Source: VXPW01 sp965115815
GTDB taxonomy: Bacteria; Pseudomonadota; Alphaproteobacteria; TMED109
Assembly: GCA_965115815.1 (NCBI GenBank)
Contig: OZ220465.1
Coordinates: 744,001-808,000 of the forward strand
DNA length: 64,000 nt
Direction: 5' to 3'
The translations under genes and the position numbers were made by a program. Each line of letters begins with the position of its first letter. Position 1 is the stretch's first letter. Below the pieces are notes generated by a model. It saw only the letters and a program-made list of their open reading frames with translations. It was not told the origin of the DNA and searched no databases. This document shows positions 59,392 through 64,000 of the stretch, in pieces.

Positions 59392-61747
59392 CTATGACTC
59401 ACATTGTTTATCTGGACGTAAGCGCTGGTACAGCCCGCTGGACTGATCCAGCTTCAACAGACGTTCGTAGGTTTGAGCCATCGTCGCCAGCTGGGTGTAC
59501 CCTCGCCAGATCACTGTGGGGCCGGGCGCGGGGTCGTTGCGACGGTTGAGATCGCCCCCGAGGATCGCCATGGTGTGCACGGCGGTTCCCAAGTTGTCGG
59601 GTCGGCACGAAAGCTTGCGTTCAAGGGCGAAATCCTTGAGCACCAGGATTTCCGTCGTGCAGAACCGAACCTCGGCGGGCCGTTCGGGGGTTTCCCGTCC
59701 GAGCAGGACCCTGGCCAAGAGTCGCCCGGCGATCACGGCCTTGATGGTGACCGCCCGTTCGATCCGGTGTCCTTCCCGATGGTGGAGGAATTCCGCCTTG
59801 CATCCGCGTTTCAGGACCCGGTGCCCGTCCTCGATCCGCCCGCGCAGGCGATACAATTCCAGCACCCGCCGCGCCTCCTTCCGGGTCGATACCGGCAGGC
59901 GGGTGAGCAGGATCCCGTGCCGGGGCTCGACGCCGGCCGGTGGATCTTCTTCGGTCCTGCGGACCGCCGTCATGGGCACGGGGTCGTGCGCGCCGGTTCC
60001 GTTCCCGGGGGGAGGCAGGTCGAAGCGCCGGAACTGCAGGGATACCTTGGCGACCCGCGCTTCCCGCAGCGCTTGGGCCTTCTGGATGCGGGTGGAGGTG
60101 CGGGCCGACGGGCGGGCGATTTCGATCTCCAGGGATCCGGCCGAGGGTTCCGCTGCCCGTGGCTCGAAGAGCTTCTCTTCGTCCTTGCCCAGGGACCGGT
60201 TGGGGCGGGCCCGGACCCGAAGATCGACGGTGCCCAGCCGCTGCCGCTCGGCGAACCGGGCGAAGAAATCCGCCTCCCGATCGAGTACGGAGACGACCCG
60301 CACGCCGTCCGGAACCCGCTCCGAGGTGTCTCGCAAGCCCCGCATCCCGCGGGCGGATTTCCGTTCTTCGGGCGGCTTGCCTTTCTCGGCCCGGCCGTCC
60401 GGCGCGTCGGATTCGATGCGGGGGACGCCGAGGGGGAATGCCGGTGTCCGCGTCGACCGCCCGCGTGGAATGCAGGTGCAGACCCCGGGTGCCCGACGCG
60501 TTCCGGTTGCGGCCGATGAGACCGAGCTCGCCGCACTTCGGATGGGTCGCGAAGTTGAGGTCCGATCCGTCCTGGATCATCAGAACGGTCGTGCAGGAGG
60601 CCATGCGCCGGCGGGTGCGCTCTCGGTGCGGAGCCGGAAGGGCCTCCGGTGGGACCGCCGACGCGGCCGGCGGGTCGATCCTCCGGTCGTACCCGGTGAC
60701 CAAGGCCCGCCGGCCCTGAGCGGCGGCCGGGAACGATGCGCCGGGCGGGTCGGCCATCCGGGACGCACTCGTAACCAACCGGCGGCTGAGCCGACGGTCC
60801 CCCAGCGGAGCTCCGCCGAACTCGTTCGCGGTCCCGCTCCCCCGCTCCCGTCCGTCGGCCGGACCCAAGGCCTCCGCCGGCGCCGGTGCCACGCCCAAAA
60901 CCGCCCGCCCGTCGCTCCGCAGCGGACGCATCCCCACCGCCTTGACCGACCGCCGCGCCTGCCCGGGGCGGGCGAACCGCCCCCGCCCGGTGGTCTCTCC
61001 CACCCGCTCCCAGCCGGCGGCGGCAAACACGGCGCCCGCATGGGTTTCCGGATCCACGAAGGTTTCGACCCGCAGGGGACGATCCCCGTACCGGGCCTCG
61101 ATCTCGTCGGGCAGCCGGGCCAGCACCATCCCCAGCACCCGGGAGCCCAGGTTCCGGCAGCGCACCGACGGTCGGATCAGGAACCGGCTCCGACCGATCA
61201 CCGCGTGGTTCAGGTGTTGCGACCGCAGGGTCTCGTCCCACCCGATCCATCGGTCCCGGGAAGCCAGGCGCAAGGCCGGCGCCGCAAAGCCCAAGGCCCC
61301 CAGGATGCCATGCTCCGATCGAACCCGATACCGGAGTTGGGCGCCCACATGCTGCACCGCCCCGCACGGATGCTCCCGGAACCTCAGCTCGTTCCCGATC
61401 CGCCGGTCCGCCTCCCCGGTCACCGGCACCAAGCGCAGATCGTGCAGCGCACCCGCTTCCGGAGGCACCGCCGACGGCGCCGGAACTCCCGCGCCCAGCC
61501 GCCGGAGAGCGCCCCCACCCAGGCCCCGGCGGGGCGGAGGCAACTGCACCTGCCGGGTGGGCTCCAGATCTTCCAATACCGCTTGGCAACTGCGCGCGCG
61601 CCAGCGACCCCGCGCGTCGATCAGGCGAAACTCTCGACACACCCGACGGACCCCGGCCCGACGGCTGGCCGGCGGCTCCCGGGACCGAAGCGCCTGCAGC
61701 CGGCGCAGATGCGCCGGCTGTCTCAAGATGCGGTGCACGGGTTCCAT
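59392..61747 (-). pseudogene. DUF4338-IS4 (Tn5-like) transposase fusion with one frameshift
   Basis: From ATG 61747 the first frame encodes DUF4338: N-terminal helices (SRRAGVRRVCREFRLIDARG), LVPVTGEADRRIGNELRFRE, WIGWDETLRSQHLNHAVIGR, SRFLIRPSVRCRNLGSRVLG and VETFVDPETHAGAVFAAAGW, ending GMRPLRSDGRAVL. It continues unbroken into a Tn5-like transposase: GGAPLGDRRLSRRLVTSASR, TVLMIQDGSDLNFATHPKCG. One extra C in a C-run near 60434 shifts the frame. The second frame finishes VVSVLDREADFFARFAERQR, YRLRGRIEDGHRVLKRGCKA (YREK-type box) and the C-terminus. So DUF4338 and the transposase are one ~785-residue protein here. Confidence 0.85.
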
Positions 61748-61982
61748 GGCCGACACAAGAAGATCCCATGCTTGTTGCTGTGATGCGATCGGAGTCTCGA
61801 TCGCGACGCGGGTCGACGCGTTCGAGTCTGCGATTGTGAGATGTGCGGACGTCTGCGGCCCGGTCGCGGCGCGGATCTAGGCGCGAGGGGTCCGTTTCGG
61901 CGAATCCGGGGCGAGCGAGAGGCCGGCCGGGTTGGGGGGACCGGCTTGGATCCTTGCGGTTTCGGTCGGGGTGTGAGCGTAG

Positions 61983-62891
61983 TCAGCCGGGTCTTGTGAC
62001 GGCGTGCAGGACCTGCTTGCGCTGGTCGGCATAGGGGTGACGGGCGTCGGCGAAGCTGTGGAAGGGCTGGGGCAGCTTCCGCGGGTTGTGGAGGATGACG
62101 GCAAGGGCAAGGGTGTGGAGGATCGCGTGGTTTGCGGGTGCGTTGCGGGCCCGGAGCATGGAGTCGTCTTCGCGGAAGGTGGTATCGCGGATGGGGTGAT
62201 GGCTTTCGACCACCCAGGGACTGCGGTTCCCTGCGAGGAGCGGTTGCGGCGAGGCGCGGTCGGCCGCGACCGAGATCCTGCCGTAGGCGTGCTCGGTGGT
62301 CGGTTTTCCGGATTTCTTGCATTCGACGCGCCGGGGGACACGAACGATCGGTTTGACGTGGGGATCGTGGATCATCTTTGCGGGCGGGGTGAAGACTTCG
62401 ATGCTGCGCTGCTCGATGCGGCCGTGCTTGAGCGTGGGCGTTTCGCGGTAGCGTCCCGTGCTCGTGGTCTCCCAGTTGATGCTCTCGAACGTCTCGAAGG
62501 TCTTGGGAGCGTGGCCCTTGACCGTCATCATCCCGTCGGCGCCATGGGTCTCGACGATCCGCCGTGCCGTCTCGCGGGGGGTGTGGAGCGCGTCGAGCGT
62601 GAGCAGACGGCCGGCCACCGGCGCGGTCTCGAGCGCGGCGTGGACGGCGGCGATCTCCCCGCCCTCGTCGTGATCGTTGAGGATCGAGACCGGCATGCCG
62701 GTCCCGTGCTTGATCCGCGAGACCGTCTCGTACTGATCCTCGCCGGTGCGGTGGGCGCCGCGAATGCGCGTGCCGTCGACCGCGATCGCGTGGCCGACCC
62801 GCAGGCGCGGCTGCGCCCAGCGCCGCAGAGCTTCCTCGATCCACGCCGGGTCGGGGTTCTGCAGCACCCGGTGCACGGTCGATTGGGACAC
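61983..62891 (-). CDS. ISAs1-family transposase, copy 5
   Basis: 302 residues from GTG 62891, six bases after the UAG of the DUF4338 frame. It has AIAVDGTRIRGAHRTG, LLTLDALHTPRETARRIVE and SPWVVESHHPIRDTTFREDD. In the last box HW has become PW and other substitutions occur (FRVTRRVEF to VRVPRRVEC), so activity is less certain than in copy 4. Confidence 0.85.
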   Translation of the reverse strand: MSQSTVHRVLQNPDPAWIEEALRRWAQPRLRVGHAIAVDGTRIRGAHRTGEDQYETVSRIKHGTGMPVSILNDHDEGGEIAAVHAALETAPVAGRLLTLDALHTPRETARRIVETHGADGMMTVKGHAPKTFETFESINWETTSTGRYRETPTLKHGRIEQRSIEVFTPPAKMIHDPHVKPIVRVPRRVECKKSGKPTTEHAYGRISVAADRASPQPLLAGNRSPWVVESHHPIRDTTFREDDSMLRARNAPANHAILHTLALAVILHNPRKLPQPFHSFADARHPYADQRKQVLHAVTRPG

Positions 62892-62897
62892 CGGTTC

Positions 62898-63779
62898 CTA
62901 CCGGCCGGTGTCCGGGTTCTTCCACGCACCGATCTGCGCCAGATCCTTCTGCGTCATCGCCTTCGCGGAGCGTGCCGCCGCCACCGCGCCGTGCCGATTC
63001 GCCCGCCGCGCCAGCACGATCACGCACCGCACCGAAGCGATGCCGTGCGTGCGCCCCTGCGCGCGCCGGACGTCGGAAAGCGCCGCAAAATGCGGGTACA
63101 TCGAGCGCAACTCTCGCGCCGACCGGCCGCTCTGCGTCGCCCGCAACTCCCACGCCGCAGGAAGCGGCGCACGATCCCGCAACCGACGACCGGCGTCGCG
63201 ACGCAGCGGAACCCCGTACCGATCTTTCGCCTCCCCGTGCGGATCGGTAGAGCGCCCGTTGGCGCGCGCATAACCCTTGCTCCTGCCCACGTACTTCCAG
63301 TTCGCCGCCTGGTACAGGGTGCCGCGGAACTTCGTCGGCGAAACAAACGACTCTGCCACCCGCAACGGATTGCCGTACGCAGCTTTCCAGTCATCGCTGA
63401 GACGCCGCTGCATCCGCGACAACGCAAACGAGGCAAGACCCCGAAACGCCCGGCGACCTCCCAGAATCACAAACCTCGTGGGGTTTCCGATCAGGTGCAA
63501 CCGCGCAAACTGTTCCTCGCGGCGCTAACCCATCCAACGGTCCCGCGGCGCACAGCGGAAGGCGCCCGTCTGCCCGCCCGCAGCGCCCATCCACCGCCCG
63601 CGCCACGTGAACACGTAGCGCAGACCTCGACCCGCAAACTGCTTGAAACCAAGATCATGATGACGGTCCACCACACGGTTCCAGCGACACACCTCATCCG
63701 GCCGCGCCAAGCGCACCACCACATCCCGGAGCGCAAAACCCTCCGGAGTCGTCTCGAAAACATCCGCGGCGCGTTCCAT
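62898..63779 (-). pseudogene. DUF4338 protein of ISAs1 copy 5, with an internal UAG
   Basis: Same gene as 50170-51051, from ATG 63779. A UAG near 63525 replaces the tryptophan of RDRWMGW (TGG to TAG). The frame is then open again (LHLIGNPTRFVILGGRRAFR ...) to a second UAG at 62898, at the tyrosine position shared with copies 1 and 4. Confidence 0.85.
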
Positions 63780-63957
63780 GACCACCACGGATACCACGCC
63801 GCTTCACAAAAAGCCAGCACCAATCCGAATCATCCGGAATCCGCGGAACCCAGCCTTCCAACAAACCTAGCATGGGATGGCCGTGATGGCCGACAGGAGC
63901 CGCACCGTAGAGGGCCCGTGCACTCCGGTTAAGCCTACTGATGTGAGTCATAGGCAG

Positions 63958-64000
63958 ATCGCTGGGCTGCTTGGGCCCGATGGGCGTATGCGCCGCCTAC
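63958..64000. other. Flank of the IS4 element
   Basis: 43 bp outside the last transposon end; nothing recognisable. Confidence 0.5.

Larger units (their letters stand above)
61755..63885 (-). mobile_element. ISAs1/DUF4338 element, copy 5 (complete), nested in the IS4 element
   Basis: Ends CAAGAAGATCCCATGCTTG and CTAGCATGGGATGGCCGTG; 10-bp target duplication ATGGCCGACA at 61745-61754 and 63886-63895. The insertion point is at the start codon region of the IS4 fusion gene. Confidence 0.93.
59388..63957 (-). mobile_element. IS4/DUF4338 element with an ISAs1/DUF4338 copy nested in it
   Basis: Ends CTGCCTATGACTCACAT (59388) and ATGTGAGTCATAGGCAG (63957), a clear inverted pair. Without the nested 2.13-kb ISAs1 element it would be about 2.4 kb. 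The same end sequence occurs truncated at 6564. Confidence 0.88.

Overview
The window is GC-rich DNA (by eye roughly 65% G+C) from a proteobacterium, most likely an alphaproteobacterium. The clues are a class I lysyl-tRNA synthetase, a zf-CHCC zinc-finger protein, a Slam-type outer-membrane translocator and a MobF-type relaxase remnant. Only about a quarter is ordinary coding sequence. The rest is a dense, repeatedly nested mass of transposons, miniature derivatives (MITEs) and group II introns.

Layout. 1-5454: three tandem copies of a 1,990-bp unit, each holding a Slam-like (DUF560) gene, the 3' part of a TbpB-like lipoprotein gene and a terminator; the third copy ends inside the unit next to a transposon. 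5480-18130: an ISAs1 relic with a DUF4338 domain, an IS5 relic, two IS630 elements with an A7 frameshift site, an IS66 element, 193-bp and ~170-bp MITEs, and three consecutive group II introns. 18505-19611: accessory remnants (Uma2 nuclease, truncated SSB, a small ORF). 20122-28728: IS4 elements carrying DUF4338, a 2.9-kb element bounded by ~250-bp inverted repeats, a second ISAs1/DUF4338 copy and one ordinary small membrane/coiled-coil gene. 29265-36170: the only clearly chromosomal block: class I lysS and an ABC ATPase (overlapping start/stop), a zinc-finger protein, polA and a LysR regulator. 36809-38096: an AT-richer three-gene cluster (DUF3467-like, PBECR-like nuclease, DUF2283) whose first gene is split by two MITEs. 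39787-42044: an Rpn-family nuclease and an AbrB/PIN toxin-antitoxin pair. 42250-50020: IS630, an IS5 relic, a broken P4-type integrase, a first ISNCY element, a HEPN-domain two-gene operon and a MobF relaxase tail, which look like debris of an integrative or conjugative element. 50064-63957: two ISAs1/DUF4338 elements, a second group II intron cluster on the opposite strand, two more IS630 copies, an ISNCY element whose transposase carries 42 collagen-like Gly-X-Y triplets, and an IS4/DUF4338 element with an ISAs1/DUF4338 copy nested inside it.

The most distinctive theme is DUF4338, the domain of the Druantia defence protein DruA. Here it is joined to, or placed directly before, DDE transposases of ISAs1 and of two IS4 subgroups in at least seven places. 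Target-site duplications let much of the nesting order be read directly: 6 bp for the 193-bp MITE and ISNCY, 8 bp for the IS66-derived MITE, 9-10 bp for ISAs1. Many transposase genes are broken by single frameshifts or in-frame stops, and several of those stops are UAG where a sister copy or the family has tyrosine.
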